The notes: generated by a model from the sequence alone, not told the origin. Shown: positions 12,811 through 23,699, numbered from the stretch's first letter. The stretch is DNA of 64,000 nt from Gnetum montanum (GCA_015680685.1 MNCI01029288.1:18222-82221); one strand, 5' to 3'. Numbers and translations: made by a program.

Positions 12811-13455
12811 TATGAGAAAATAGAGTTTCTAATGCCCAACCATACAAGCAACACAAGTGTAAACATGTAACTAAATCATACTCCATGGATGGAACAATAT
12901 GAACTCTAGATAGTTAATATGAGGCTTGTTGTCCATTGAGTTCTTACTGAAGATAGTGATAATCAAAGTGTATGGTTTAACTTGCAATAAGGTATAAGAT
13001 GTACTAATATTATTTATCTTTGAATTAGTAAAAATAGAACATTATAAAATGAATAGTAATTTCAATTAACTAAAATATAGTGAAAAGTATTTCTAATCTA
13101 CCCTAATGGTGATAAGCATCCATTTATAATCTTTCATTCATGTTCTGAACTCATATAGCTATTACTGGGATTACCACATAAACCATTACTAGATGAATCA
13201 AATGATATTACTACTAGGTTATCAAACAACTATACTTAGCACTTGAGATTAGTCATACTTACTTTGCCAAATACTAAGATACATTAGAAATGTAAATGAT
13301 AGTTAAAATGTAAAGCACATATGAAATGTAAATCAATGTTATTTGAGATACTAAAATGATCATACATAGTGTCAATCTTTTTAGCTATCCATGAAGCATG
13401 TCTAAGTATACTTTACTTGAATAAAGATGTCATAATGCTACTTAAGATCACACTA
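12811..13455 (-). repeat. E4 3' LTR, truncated, antisense
   Basis: This is a strong match to the LTR at 22419-23344 over most of its length, for example CAACCATACAAG, GAACAATATGAA, AAGATGTACTAATATTA and CTTAAGATCACACT. It stops at about 13455, where gag sequence follows directly. The GATATC/TATA part of the LTR and the internal region between LTR and gag end are therefore missing. The left boundary near 12811 is inferred from alignment and is approximate. Confidence 0.6.
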
Positions 13456-13459
13456 CAAT

Positions 13460-14472
13460 ATCTTTTTGATCTTGCCTATAATACTAGATATAGATTTTTG
13501 GATTGGCATATTCTTTCTTTGAACCACCTCTTTCATAGATTCTTCCTCTTATGTCTTGCAAACTTAAACAACTCTTTTGCAAAGAGATGGATCCATGTTA
13601 TACTCTTCTATACATTCGCCCTTTCTTAATTGTCCTCCTTTCTTAGCCACTTCATCAATTAATCTCTCTATATGATGACTTTGCATTTTAAATAATTGTT
13701 CATAGGCATATGGCTCAAGGGTCTCTTTCTTGTTTTGTTTTTTAATCCATCAATTATGTATTCAAGTTTTTCCTTCTAAGAAAGACTATGCCCTAAGCAT
13801 CTATGCAAAGGTGAATAATATCTACCCATGGCTATGTTAAGAGATTCATTGTTCCTTTGTTTCCATCCTTGGATTTATTTTCTTATATTTAACACTAAAA
13901 TAATTCTAGTACTTATCATTAAAAATTTTTAACCTCATGCTCCATTTGTGACTAGAGTCTGGAAATAGAGATTGATACCAACTTTTTTCTTCTTTGATCA
14001 TCATCCTAGGAAATAATTTAAGTTTCTACTACACATTATCAATAGTTTGGAATGTACAAGCATCATCGAGGGCCTATAGATGCTATTATGGATTAACATT
14101 ATAATATCCATCAGACTTCAAAATGCTTTTCCTATCAAGTTGCTTAATGCAATTGTCCATTTAATGCCTTGTCAAAATATAGACAGGCTCTTTAATGTTG
14201 ATCATGTTTTTACATCATCCTTGAATTCATCATAATATCTATGATAGTAGTAATGTCCTCTTAAATTTTCTTTACTGTTCCTTCACCTATGCCTTTATTT
14301 TCTTTCTTTATCTTTCTTTTCATCTTCATCATAATGTCTATCTCTTCCTTTGTATCCATCATGACCTCTTATTTTGTTCCTATCATGCATTCTATCTTGA
14401 TACCTTTGTGGAGTCCTATCATGATTTCTACATTTATCTTTCTTAGAATCTATTGATGACTATAATGAAGAG
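13460..14472 (-). pseudogene. E4 gag fragment, antisense (left of E1)
   Basis: This is degenerate minus-strand gag of the E-superfamily. The core region around 14100-13850 corresponds to the E2/E3 segment AWYRSL...KQGxxETLDMAL. The phrase near 14400-14470 corresponds to the Ser-rich segment before the core. The sequence is cut at 14472 by E1 and resumes at 21626. No long open frame remains. Confidence 0.55.
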
Positions 14473-15293
14473 TGATGGGCCACGATATCGCGTACGAGAT
14501 ATTGCAGTCGCCACGATATCGCATCCCTCATGACATCGTGTACGCAATATCGTGGTGCACTGAAAAGTCTATAAATAAGAGGTAGCTCTCCCTTGTTTCT
14601 CATCTACGCCTAGACCATAGCGAAACTCTTGCAGTTTTACCTCTCCAAAGATAGAATAATTTACACGTGCATGCAGTAGGAACTCCAAAGTGAACGGATC
14701 TTTATTCGAGTAAATATTGTACCTAAACACAAGTTTGTGTACGGAAATAAAGAAGAACTTCTTGGATCAACCTTGCAAGGCATGGAATAGGCTAAATAGG
14801 AATTTTATTTATTATTTTTTATTATTTATCATTTAAATGTTTTATTAGATGGCTAAATCTCTCTCAAACCTTCTCTCCTAGTTAAGTGCCTCAGTACGAC
14901 CACTTCGAGTAGGTGCGTTACGCTTGGTGATTCCAGTAACGATTAGCGTTTGGTAACCAAGGTTGCATTGGTTTAGGGTGTGAACGGTAAGTGGGAATCG
15001 ATGCCGATGCTAGGTTAATTAATGCTTAGTTAGTTAGTTAAAGTTAGTTAATTAGTCTCTTCACCCTTCACCTCATTAGCATACGAGATAAAATAGAAAA
15101 GACATAAAAATCATATACCTCAGACTTAACCATACAACCGTGACAAATACAAGTAAGCCTAGGAAGACAACAAATGAATAACCTCAAGTGTTCCATGAGG
15201 CGTGTAGGCACTTAGTCTATGGAATTTGACTAAATTGCATGTGTAACACTCGTATTCATATGGTTGAGTGTTGGGATACCTCGCCACTCATCA
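14473..15293 (+). repeat. E1 5' LTR
   Basis: The LTR is 821 bp. U3 opens with dyads built from CGATATCGCGTACG and related ATATTGCAG and GCAATATCGTGG blocks (14483-14555). The TATA box TATAAATAAG follows at about 14570. The LTR ends ACCTCGCCACTCATCA. It is 68 bp shorter than the 3' copy, chiefly because the dyad array upstream of the TATA box is shorter. Confidence 0.85.
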
Positions 15294-15314
15294 TTAGTGT
15301 CGTTGCCGGGGACT
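15294..15314 (+). other. E1 primer-binding site
   Basis: TTAGTGTCGTTGCCGGGGAC follows the LTR directly. It differs in a few bases from the tRNA-Asp-type site TGGCGCCGTTGCCGGGGA of Athila/Tat elements and is the best-preserved PBS in the window. Confidence 0.65.
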
Positions 15315-15437
15315 AAGTGTTTGTGTGCTAAGTAGGACATAGGAAATTATCCACATCATTGGGAGCTAAAACGAACCCTTAGGGTTAATTAAAGAAAAAT
15401 TATATAATGAGTAATCAGCACACCAAATTAAATCAAG

Positions 15438-18400
15438 ATGTCTTCTTCTCATACAAGTATTTCACCACCTAGGGATCATACAAGAAACAGTCGACAGTCT
15501 AACATGCATAATTGAGATCCACCTGTTTCTCAACAGTATCGGATAGTATCTACTCATCTCGATGAGTATATACCCAATTTTACTTTTATCCTCCATCAGG
15601 ATGAACAACTACATTGGCAAGATCTACAAGGTAACATAGTGTTACCTCTAGATCGTACAGTCCCCAACATGCTCCTCCGTGCCTTGGCACAGACCAGCAT
15701 GACACAACTATATGCTAAATACGTTGTAGGTGATTTTGACACAAGGGATTACCATCCCACAGAAGCACAACATTTAAGGGACTTGCGACAGGAGAGCCAC
15801 CACACATTGTTAAAGGACAAAGGGGTCCTGCATGTCCTAAGTGAAATCGAAGATGGTGAACCCATTATAAGGGGTTCTCTATCGAAAGATGTTCCCCCTC
15901 CTAATGATGGTGAGGAGGTGGGGTATCATAAATTACATTCCACGATTCATAACCTTGGTTCTGATACCCATGAACACCAAGTGTTCACTGAGGGAACAAA
16001 AACACACGACAAGGATGAGCACTTAGATCGTCATCACAATCAGGGCCATAGTCACAAAAGAGAAGGTAAGAAACATCGTCACGACAATGGTTCTCCTTCT
16101 TCTTCACCTTCATCACATCACTCACCCTCTCCTTCCACATCGGGATGCAGCCATAGAGAGCATAACGGTGAGGATAAAGGTGCGCATAATGAGAGACCTC
16201 AACGAGAAAGTCAAGAGAGAGGACGAGGGCACTCACGAGAATCAAGGCATGAACAAAGGAAAAGTAGGGAACAATGTAGACATCATAGACATCATGAAAG
16301 AGATGATCATGAAGAGCCCATACTTGCAACCTGGAGTATGCTTGATATAACGGAGGTAGTTAGGATACCCACAAGGCATCAAAAGGATAGCTGGATCAAG
16401 CGCTTAGACATGAATAACATCCCAGGCTTCAAGGGGGGATATAATGATGATCTAAAAAATAATTTATAGGCATTCCATGATGCCTGCACCTTGCAGAACA
16501 TAGAAAAAAAGTGGCAGAATTTAAAGTTATTCCCTAGGACACTCATAAAGGAAGCAAAGAGTTAGTATCGGTCCTTAGAGCTGGAAACCATTAAGAGATG
16601 GAGTACGATGTTAGAGTTGTTCAACGATAAATACCAAACGTACTCCAAAGTGTCTAATTTGTGTAAATAGATCCAAGGATGGAAACAGGGTAATAATGAA
16701 CCCTTGGATGCTACCATGGCCCGATACCATCCATTGCTACATTGTTGCCCGGGCCATGGTTATGCACAACGAGATCAACTTTGCCACCTCGTATATGGGC
16801 TAAGGTACGAAACTAGGAGAACCCTTGGGACATATGCCTAAGGGAGATTATCCGAACTTAGATCCCATGAAATTCATCACTTGTTGGAGCAAGTAGCCAA
16901 AGAAGAAGGAGAGCTACGAAAAAGAGAGAGTGTGGAAGAATATAACCATGATCCTTCCCTTCGGAAGAAGGGAGTGAAATTTTGGGATGAAGAGGATGAG
17001 TCACCACTTGAAGAATTGGTGAATAGGAAAACCTTGCCACTTCAGAAGCTAACAACCGAAGTGTCGGCCAAGGTGGATCAATTGTGGGATTCCTTAAACT
17101 CTAGACTTGAAACTATCTTGGAAATTGTAGAAGAGTGTAAGGAGGAACGAGGTAGTGACTCAGATAAGAAAAAGAAGAGAGATTCAAGCCATGCATGTCA
17201 CAAGGGTAAGGGGAAAATAACTATCTCTGATGAGGTTGTGGATTCGAACACAGACAATGACGGTGGATGTGAGATCTGCCAATATGACCATCCTAAGGGA
17301 TGTTGTCTAATCATCTCACATCTACAAAAGTCTAGGGTGTATGCACTTAACCCGAGACTTAATAGACAGCAGACACCCCGAAGATTACCTTATCCCTAAG
17401 GTAACCCAAAACAGTTCCACCAACCATTAACGTACTATCCAAGTGGAACTCCACCATAACCCATCGGGCAACATTAGCAGTGGAAACATCCATAGTCATG
17501 TGGGATGCCATTGCCCAGACAACAATACCCTTACTGGCAACCCGATCCTTATGGCTATTACATGTAGCAATCGGTTTCTCCAAGTGACTATATGGGTCAC
17601 ACAACTCCACAATGCCAGGTTCGGGATTATTTTAGGACTCTTTCTCCTACGAGAGACGTCCCACACATGTGCCATCCTCTAAATCTATTCACCACTCTTC
17701 CATCGATAGTTCCACTACCACTTACTCCAACAATGCAAGGGGAACTCCCCACTCAACCGTAGCAACGTAATGCTACGAGAGCTGTAAACATTCAAACCGC
17801 TGCTAGTTCTGACAACTGCAAGAAGAGAAGACTTTTCTTCAAAACCAAAAGCCCACACAAGCTCTCACAACAACAAACGGTTGAGTCTGTGCATGCTCCT
17901 CCACCATCCAAGACTTCGGGGCTCCCTTCAGTCTAGCAACAGAGCTTAACGCATATGGTTATGTTAACACATACCGTTATTAACTGGATCAAGGTAGGTC
18001 ACTTTCCCAGGAAACTCTATGATCTTGGAAGCCCCTTAATCTATCTACAAGTTGCCAGGAACAAACCACATAAGGCTCTTCTTGACTTAGGTTTCGGAGT
18101 CAACTTAGTCTCACGAGAAATGTATCAAGCCTGGAACCTACCCTAACTTAAGAAGAGAAATATTCAACTAGAGTTGGTTGACCAGTCCATCACCATTCCC
18201 TTAGGATTGGTGGAGGACATCGTTACCATTATGTGTGTTTTGTCATACCCAGATAATTTCCTAGTGATATAAGTCAATAGTAACAATGGGGGCTTCCCAA
18301 TTATAATGGGAAGGCCATGGCTAAGTATAATAGATGTGTACCTAGGGATCCATGATCTTTCCTTGGAGATATCTAAGGTAAATATTTATGGAAAGATCGA

Positions 18401-18800
18401 GAAGAAGAAAGTTCCCTGCATCACATACAATGACTCATAGGGTGATGACATGGAGGAGCGCTCAGCATCTCTTCCATACAACTGGTGTGCCAAAGAAACA
18501 CAAATAAAAAAGTGCCTGTATGTAGCAACCACACAAGTAGTAGACACCCCGTGGTTGACAACAACCAACCAACATGCATGGAACCAACTGGGGAAACAAC
18601 TCATGCTCATAACGAAGGCATAGACACATTAGAATATGAGCATCGCCAACTTCCACCCCTTAACCTGAAAACATTAATTAGGAGAAGTTGGACACTCCTA
18701 AGAAATTCAAATAGGTGCTCATTATTTTGGATCTCTCCCTTTCAATTCAGTCATGGGGGAGATAGCCACCTATGCTGATCATTGGAGGCCCTCAGTTCTC
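15438..18800 (+). pseudogene. E1 gag-protease polyprotein, nonsense-riddled
   Basis: A single frame runs from ATG 15438 (MSSSHTSISPP) to about 18800 with no frameshift but more than ten in-frame stops. Domains in order: a charged His/Arg/Ser-rich region (15980-16320); Retrotrans_gag core from NNIPGFKGGY (16420) through PLLHCCPGHG and YGLRYETRRTLG (16840); a Glu/Lys-rich coiled segment; a CCHC knuckle C-E-I-C-Q-Y-D-H-P-K-G-C-C (about 17268-17306); a Pro/Gln/Tyr-rich linker; and a retropepsin-like part with ALLDLGFGVNLVS (18075) and IIMGRPW (18303). DLG replaces the usual DSG/DTG active site, which D still has as DSG. Most stops correspond to Gln or Trp codons in D. Confidence 0.75.
18750..18759 (+). 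other. PPT-like GTCATGGGGG, internal copy 1
   Basis: The same GTCATGGGGG that precedes the 3' LTR lies here at the end of the gag-PR frame (S-V-M-G-E). D has it at the equivalent place (45565-45574, minus). Because it is coding, its conservation may simply be protein conservation. Confidence 0.35.
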
Positions 18801-18920
18801 TTAAGTTTTTGTTTTACACGTTTTTGTTTTACAAGTTTTTGTTTTACACGTTTTTGTTTTACACATTTTTTTCTTACACATTTTTATTTTACACATTGTT
18901 TTTTACAAATTTCTTTAACT
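18800..18920 (+). repeat. TTTTTGTTTTACACG short tandem repeat
   Basis: Seven or so copies of a 15-16-bp unit TTTTTGTTTTACACR, decaying into TTTTTATTTTACACA, follow the gag-PR homology. In frame it would encode a Phe/Tyr-rich repeat. D carries the complement at 45400-45530. A (TG)n run lies just downstream at about 18970-18986, mirrored by a (CA)n run in D. Confidence 0.75.
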
Positions 18921-18989
18921 TTTTTTTGTTTTTTCTTTACAACATCATTACACTTTTTCATTTCTTTATGTGAGTGTGTGTGTGTGTTA

Positions 18990-20370
18990 TCCATCTTGTC
19001 AAGTTTGTCATTTAATAAGTGTTCTTAATGATGGTATAAACTATTTTTCCATTTGATTACTAATGTTTGGTTTTTACCTTTAAGTTATGATGTTGATACT
19101 AGGGTATGTTTCTTTTGATATGATAGGAAATGAGTCCACTTCATCCATTCATCCACAAAATTCTATGGTCTCTCTTGGCTTGGAACTATATAGTCCCTTT
19201 CTTCAAAATAATAAGAACTATAACAAATCAGTGACTAGGCATTTCTCAAGCTAAGGAAGGACTCAAGGATTGAAAAGGGTGTGACTTCACGGGAACTTGA
19301 TGTATTTGTGTTGGCCATTATCTTGGGTGCTTGGATGTTTTCTTTTAGAGTTTTCTTGCCATTTTGACGTTACCCAATTATCAAGAAGCTGAGCAAATAA
19401 AAATAACAAAGTCTTTGCATGGTGTGGTTTTCATGAAAAACTCAAAAAAAAAAGAGAGAAGAAAGTGAGGATTCAAAGCACACCCCTTAGACAGAATAAT
19501 CATTTGGGCTACAAGCACTATTTATGGAACTCAAAATAAAAATGTTCCCTCTAACTAAGACTCTCCTCGCTTCCCATTCTCTTCTCCTTCATCTAATCGG
19601 AATGGTAGTGGCTCTTGGATGAATGCATTCTTATTACTTCGAGAGGATGGATTGGCCGAATGCATTCATGCGAAGTCACTAGATGTGGTTTGTTTGAGGC
19701 CAGATTTGGAATGGAATCTACTAAGTCACATTAAACATGCAATACACAAGGGGATGTACACCACCTTATTCTTGAGATTCCATTCCATTCTCTTCCTTCC
19801 TTCATTCTTTCTCCATTGTTCACCTCATTTTCGGTTGTATTAGTAATCCATATCTTGGTGGAAGCATTGTTTTCTTTTTGGTAACTTCTTGTGGTTAAGA
19901 CTTTAACTCTTGTTCCTAATGACATTCCTAGAGCCTACAGACTCTTCGAACATGGGTTTGTCAGGGCATTAAGGGCATGAGCCTGCTTTGGGAAAGACCC
20001 ACTAACATTCCTATTTGGTGCATCTGTTAAATTATTTCCCTTACCATTTTTGCAATCCACTCTATTTTGTTCATTTTCATCTTGACATCCATTTCATCAA
20101 CATTACAATTGTCTCTTTTTATCCATCTTTCTTATTCCTTTTCTTTTTCCATTCTCTCGCTACCGGAGGTTCGCAATTAGTCATGGGGGTATGGGGCCTA
20201 ATTTTTTCAATTTTCTCCTAGCCCCTACACCTTTGGTAGTTACCACTATTATATCTCCAAATTATTATTAGCCATACCACAACTCAGCCAATCGACCTTC
20301 ATCGAAGCAAGGTATTAATTACATTGAAATTCATTTACCCTTGCTAATATCAAGACTATGTTGTGTGTGC
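18990..20370 (+). other. E1 non-coding interval with pyrimidine-rich leader
   Basis: No supportable ORF lies here. The stretch is conserved in D (about 44210-45290, minus). A second GTCATGGGGG copy lies at 20180-20189, followed by TATGGGGCC, a block that D also keeps. T/C-rich sequence then leads to the acceptor-like TTGTGTGTGCAG at 20361-20372. Confidence 0.5.
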
Positions 20371-20372
20371 AG

Positions 20373-20537
20373 ATGGCAATCATACAACAGTGGATTGGAT
20401 ATGGAGGAACCACTTGGAATGGATTGGTGCTGAAGCAGCTATGCAAGGAGCGAGATCAATGGCGCGCTTACAGATGGACAACGACAAGTGCAATCCTAGC
20501 ATTTTCAGCAACAGACTTCTTTTCTCTTCTCTCTTAG
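20373..20537 (+). CDS. E1 short ORF (54 aa) behind a 3' splice-site-like sequence
   Basis: ATG directly follows TTGTGTGTGCAG. The 54-aa product starts MAIIQQWIGYGG, has a Trp/Arg/Lys-rich middle (KQLCKERDQWRAYRWT) and a hydrophobic, Ser-rich end (AILAFSATDFFSLLS). D (44204 down to about 44018) has the same ATG position after GTGTGTGTAG and the same middle (KQLCKKQDRWRAYRWT) and hydrophobic end, but with small indels. ORF2 of E2 and E3 also starts right after a YAG/CAG-ATG. I do not recognise a family. It may be a residue of a longer second gene or a coincidental frame. Confidence 0.4.
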   Translation: MAIIQQWIGYGGTTWNGLVLKQLCKERDQWRAYRWTTTSAILAFSATDFFSLLS

Positions 20538-20724
20538 ATGCCAAATTATGCCTGATGTCAAATGTATAAGGTGTTCACTCTTGTTGCCATGAACACCATT
20601 TTTTTCATGTCTTGTAATGATGATCCGTTCACATGTCATCCCATTTATCATTAGTTCCATTCAGTTAATAATCCCATACCTTCCCGATATTATTGTAAGA
20701 AACTCAAGGACAAGTTTTTATTCA

Positions 20725-20736
20725 GTCATGGGGGTA
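20725..20736 (+). other. E1 polypurine tract region
   Basis: GTCATGGGGGTA lies immediately before the 3' LTR start TGATGGG. The G-run is the probable plus-strand primer. E3 (GTCGTGGGGGTA), E2 (ATCATGGGAGTA) and D (GTCATGGGGTA) have the same arrangement. Confidence 0.6.
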
Positions 20737-21625
20737 TGATGGGATGCAATATCACAGCCGCAACAATATAGCATTCCTTGCGATATCGCGTATGCGATAT
20801 CGCGTCGTCCCTTGCAATATCACGTATGCGATATCGCGTCGTCCCTTGCAATATCATGTATGCGATATCACAGTGCGCCACAAAGTCTATAAATAAGAGG
20901 CGACTCTCCCTTGTTTCTCATCTACACCTAGACTGTAGTAAAAATCTAGCAGTTTTACCTCTCCAGAGATAGAATAATTTCCATGTGCCCACAGTAGGAA
21001 CTCCAAAGTGAACAGATCTTTATTCAAGCAAATATTGTACCTGAACACAAGTCTGTGTACGGAAATAAAGACGAACTTCTTGGATCAACCTTACAGTGCA
21101 TGGAATAGGCTAAATAGGAATTTTATTTATTGTTGTTTATTGTTTATCATTTAAATGCTTTATTAGATGGTTAAATCTCTCTCAAACCTTCTCTTTTAGT
21201 TAAGTGCCTCAGTATGACCATTTCGAGCACGTGCGTTACGGTGATCCCAGTAATGATTAGCATTTGGTAACCAAGGTTGCATTGGTTGAGGGTGTGAAAA
21301 GTAAGTGGGAACATATGATGATGCTAGGTTAATTAATTCTTAGTTAGTTAGTTAACGTTAGTTAGTTAGCGTTAGTTAATTAGTCTCTTCACCCTTCACC
21401 TCATTAGCATAGGAGATATAACGGAAAAGACATAAAAATCATATCCCTTAGACTTACTTAACCATACAACCATGAAAAATACAAGTAAGTCTGGGAAGAT
21501 AACGAATGATTAGCCTTAAGTGTTCCATGAGGCGTGTAGGCACTTAGTCTATGGAATTCGATCAGATCGCGTGTGTAACGCTCATATTTGTATGGTTGAG
21601 TGTTGGGATACCTTGCCACTCATCA
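20737..21625 (+). repeat. E1 3' LTR with 34-bp dyad tandem array
   Basis: The LTR is 889 bp. U3 contains about three tandem copies of a 34-bp unit (20775-20875), each with GCGATATCGCGT or a variant, CGTATGCGATATC and CGTCGTCCCTTGCAATATC. The TATA box TATAAATAAG follows at about 20888. It ends GCCACTCATCA at 21625. The dyad region is clearly longer than in the 5' LTR, while the rest aligns closely. Confidence 0.85.
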
Positions 21626-22395
21626 AAAAGGATGAAGGACTTGGAGAGTGGTACTAGCTTAGTCTTCTCATATTTCCCCTTGATTCTTCCTTTCTAAATC
21701 TATTAGAAGTTCTAGGTCTTGAATCCCTCCTTATTCTAGGGTCTATCTCATCGCTTTTAGAAATTTCTACTAAGGGTGAACATAATCTTTGTTACATAGA
21801 AAGGCAATTGCAAATTGGACTAATGATGGTAATACTTTCTAGTTTTATATTTCACATCTTTCTTTTCTATTGAGAGTATCACTTGGAATGCATGTTTACC
21901 CTTCTCATGTTCATACTTAGCTTTCATAATGATTTCTGTTTTGGTTTGGGCTTTAATTGGCTAATAAGGTCTAGTTATGTTCTTGGTTACTTAATAGCCT
22001 CCTTGTACGTGATCAAGACTAGATATTAGTAGAGCAACCTAGAGCATAAATGGGATTGATCAGTCTAGTGGTTATACAATGTTACCTTGTAAATGTCTCT
22101 ATCAACATTATTCATCTTAATAAAAAAAATGAAGGTGAAATCTAAATATTATGAATTAGTATGAGCATAGGAAATCCTTATTTGCATTAGCCCATTTCAA
22201 TTTTCTTCATTATAAATTCTAGCATTATTTTTATTAATCTCATTGAGCAAGTGGAAAAGTTGCTTTATATGTCAAAGCCATGTTTAATTAATTAAAACCT
22301 AAGTGCATATTTGAAAATGTTATGTCTTTTACAATGTGGATCGTAAAATGCTTATACAAAGAATTTTTATAATATTAACTAACTAGAATATTGAT
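21626..22395 (-). pseudogene. E4 gag fragment, antisense (right of E1)
   Basis: This continues the E4 gag interrupted at 14472. The phrase CTTTCTAAATCTATTAGAAG...TCTAGGTCTTGA matches element L at about 6110-6150. Nearer the LTR, the GTTACCTTGTAAAT segment matches the gag N-terminal region of E1/D. No long frame survives. Confidence 0.55.
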
Positions 22396-22418
22396 ACCAT
22401 CCCCAATAATAATGCCAA
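22396..22418 (-). other. E4 primer-binding site
   Basis: On the minus strand the LTR end TTCATCA is followed by TTGGCATTATTATTGGGGAT, a decayed relative of the tRNA-Asp-type PBS. It fixes E4 as antisense with its 5' end on the right. Confidence 0.5.
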
Positions 22419-23344
22419 TGATGAACAACAAGAGTTTCCAACAGCCAACCATACAAGTCATACAAACATACATCCATGACCAGATCATAATTTGTGGATG
22501 GAATAATATGAATTCTAGCTAGTTAATATGAGGCTTATTAATTATTGTTTACTTACTGGAGTTAGTAACAATCAAAGTATTTGGTTTAACCCATAGCAAG
22601 ATATAAGATGTACTAATATTATTTGGCTTTGCAGAAGTAAGAATAGAACATTGTAAAATGAATAGTAATTTTAATTAACTAAAAGATAGTGGGAAGCATA
22701 TCTAATCTAGCCTAATGATAATAGGCATCCATTACTAATCTTCTATTCACATCTTGAACTCATACAATTGTTACTAAGATTATGAAATAAACTATTACTT
22801 AGTGAACCAAACGATATTACCACTGGATTACCAAACAACTATACTTAATGCTTGATATTAGTCATACTTAATCCACCAAATAGTAACATACATTAGAAAT
22901 ATAAATAACAATTAAAATGTAAAATGTATATGAAAAGTAAATCTATGTTATGTGAGATACTACAATGATCATAAACAATCTTAATCTTTATTGTTATCCA
23001 TGAAGCATGTTTAGGTAAACTTTACTTGAATAAAGATATCGTACAACTACTTAAGATCACACTGTGGGCACTTACAACTAAGATTAACTTTAAAAAAAAT
23101 AATATGCAAGAATTTCAATAAGAATGAACCAAAAGTTANTAAAAAAATAATATGCAAGAATTTCAATAAGAATGAACCAAAAGTTATTATTTAGTGTGAT
23201 GAGTGGCTAGTATTTATAGATATGACCATAGCCAAATATATTGTAGTAATAACATCATAGGTGAAGATATGATATTGTAGCTATGATATCATTGATATGA
23301 TATCATAGGTGACATATCACGTATAACTAAAAAATGATTCATCA
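22419..23344 (-). repeat. E4 5' LTR, antisense
   Basis: The LTR is 926 bp, from TGATGAAC (LTR end in antisense) to TTCATCA. The promoter side is on the right: ATTTATAG (TATA on the minus strand) at about 23213, then dyads ATGATATTG, GCTATGATATCATTG and ATGATATCATAG at 23245-23310. The length is inflated by an assembly duplication around the N at 23139. Confidence 0.75.
23139..23139. other. Assembly join (N) with about 46-bp duplicated flank
   Basis: The roughly 46 bases before the N (AAAAAAATAATATGCAAG...AAAAGTTA) are repeated immediately after it. This looks like two contig ends joined without overlap merging, not a biological repeat. Confidence 0.85.
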
Positions 23345-23353
23345 TATCTGCTA

Positions 23354-23421
23354 CCCCTTAGAATGAAACTCATAACATAGAGTTTCTAAATTAACAATCT
23401 TACCATTAGGCTACTACCTCA
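23354..23421 (-). repeat. tRNA-like SINE-type sequence (minus arm)
   Basis: On the minus strand TAGCCTAATGGTAAGA fits a pol III A box. About 35 nt later GTTATGAGTTTCATTC is a decayed B box. It is about 70% identical to the plus-strand copy at 23537-23606, forming an inverted pair about 115 bp apart. It is probably a tRNA-derived SINE relic and not a functional tRNA: the B box has lost its CG and no cloverleaf is convincing. Confidence 0.4.
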
Positions 23422-23536
23422 TTTCTAGAATAGAAAAAATAAATAAATAAATGTAAATTTTTATTTAATTAATTTTTATGTTTTGATATAAAAAGGTTAT
23501 TTTTTTCTTTAATCCTCTACGTTGTTATTTTTTATA

Positions 23537-23606
23537 AGATGTTAGCTTAGTGGTAAGACTGTTGATTTAGAAGCTCTAAGTTATGAATTAGATCTAGTGG
23601 ATAATG
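23537..23606 (+). repeat. tRNA-like SINE-type sequence (plus arm)
   Basis: GATGTTAGCTTAGTGGTAAG gives an A-box-like start and GTTATGAATTAGAT a decayed B box. It is the inverted partner of 23354-23421; an AT-rich loop of (AAAT)n and T-runs separates the two. Either two SINEs inserted head-to-head or this is a fold-back element. Confidence 0.4.
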
Positions 23607-23699
23607 CTATGTTGTAAAGTTACAACACTTCCCTCTTATCTATTGTTAGCTTATTATCTTTTTAGGAAAAAATAATTTAATTTAAGTCATATTTGAGAT

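Larger units (their letters stand above)
14473..21625 (+). mobile_element. Complete LTR retrotransposon E1 (gag-PR, non-autonomous)
   Basis: This 7153-bp element is bounded by LTRs of 821 and 889 bp with ends TGATGGG...CTCATCA and a 5-bp target duplication with one mismatch (AAGAG at 14468-14472, AAAAG at 21626-21630). Order: LTR, tRNA-Asp-like PBS, gag-protease frame, non-coding stretch, short ORF behind an acceptor-like site, purine tract, LTR. No RT, RNase H or integrase reading frame or motif is visible, so mobility would need enzymes in trans. It interrupts antisense element E4, so it is younger than E4. It is closely related to D. Confidence 0.85.

Noticed and set aside
18782-18973. Phe/Tyr-rich hydrophobic ORF suggesting a membrane protein
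   Set aside because: Generated by the TTTTTGTTTTACACG tandem repeat; in E1 and D it lies in different frames relative to gag-PR.
20778-20972. 64-aa ORF with RYRVCDIASSLAISRMRYRV repeats
   Set aside because: It is a translation of the 34-bp GATATC tandem array in the E1 3' LTR.
23537-23606. Functional tRNA gene
   Set aside because: The B box is damaged, the acceptor stem does not pair, and a related inverted copy lies nearby; a SINE relic is more likely.
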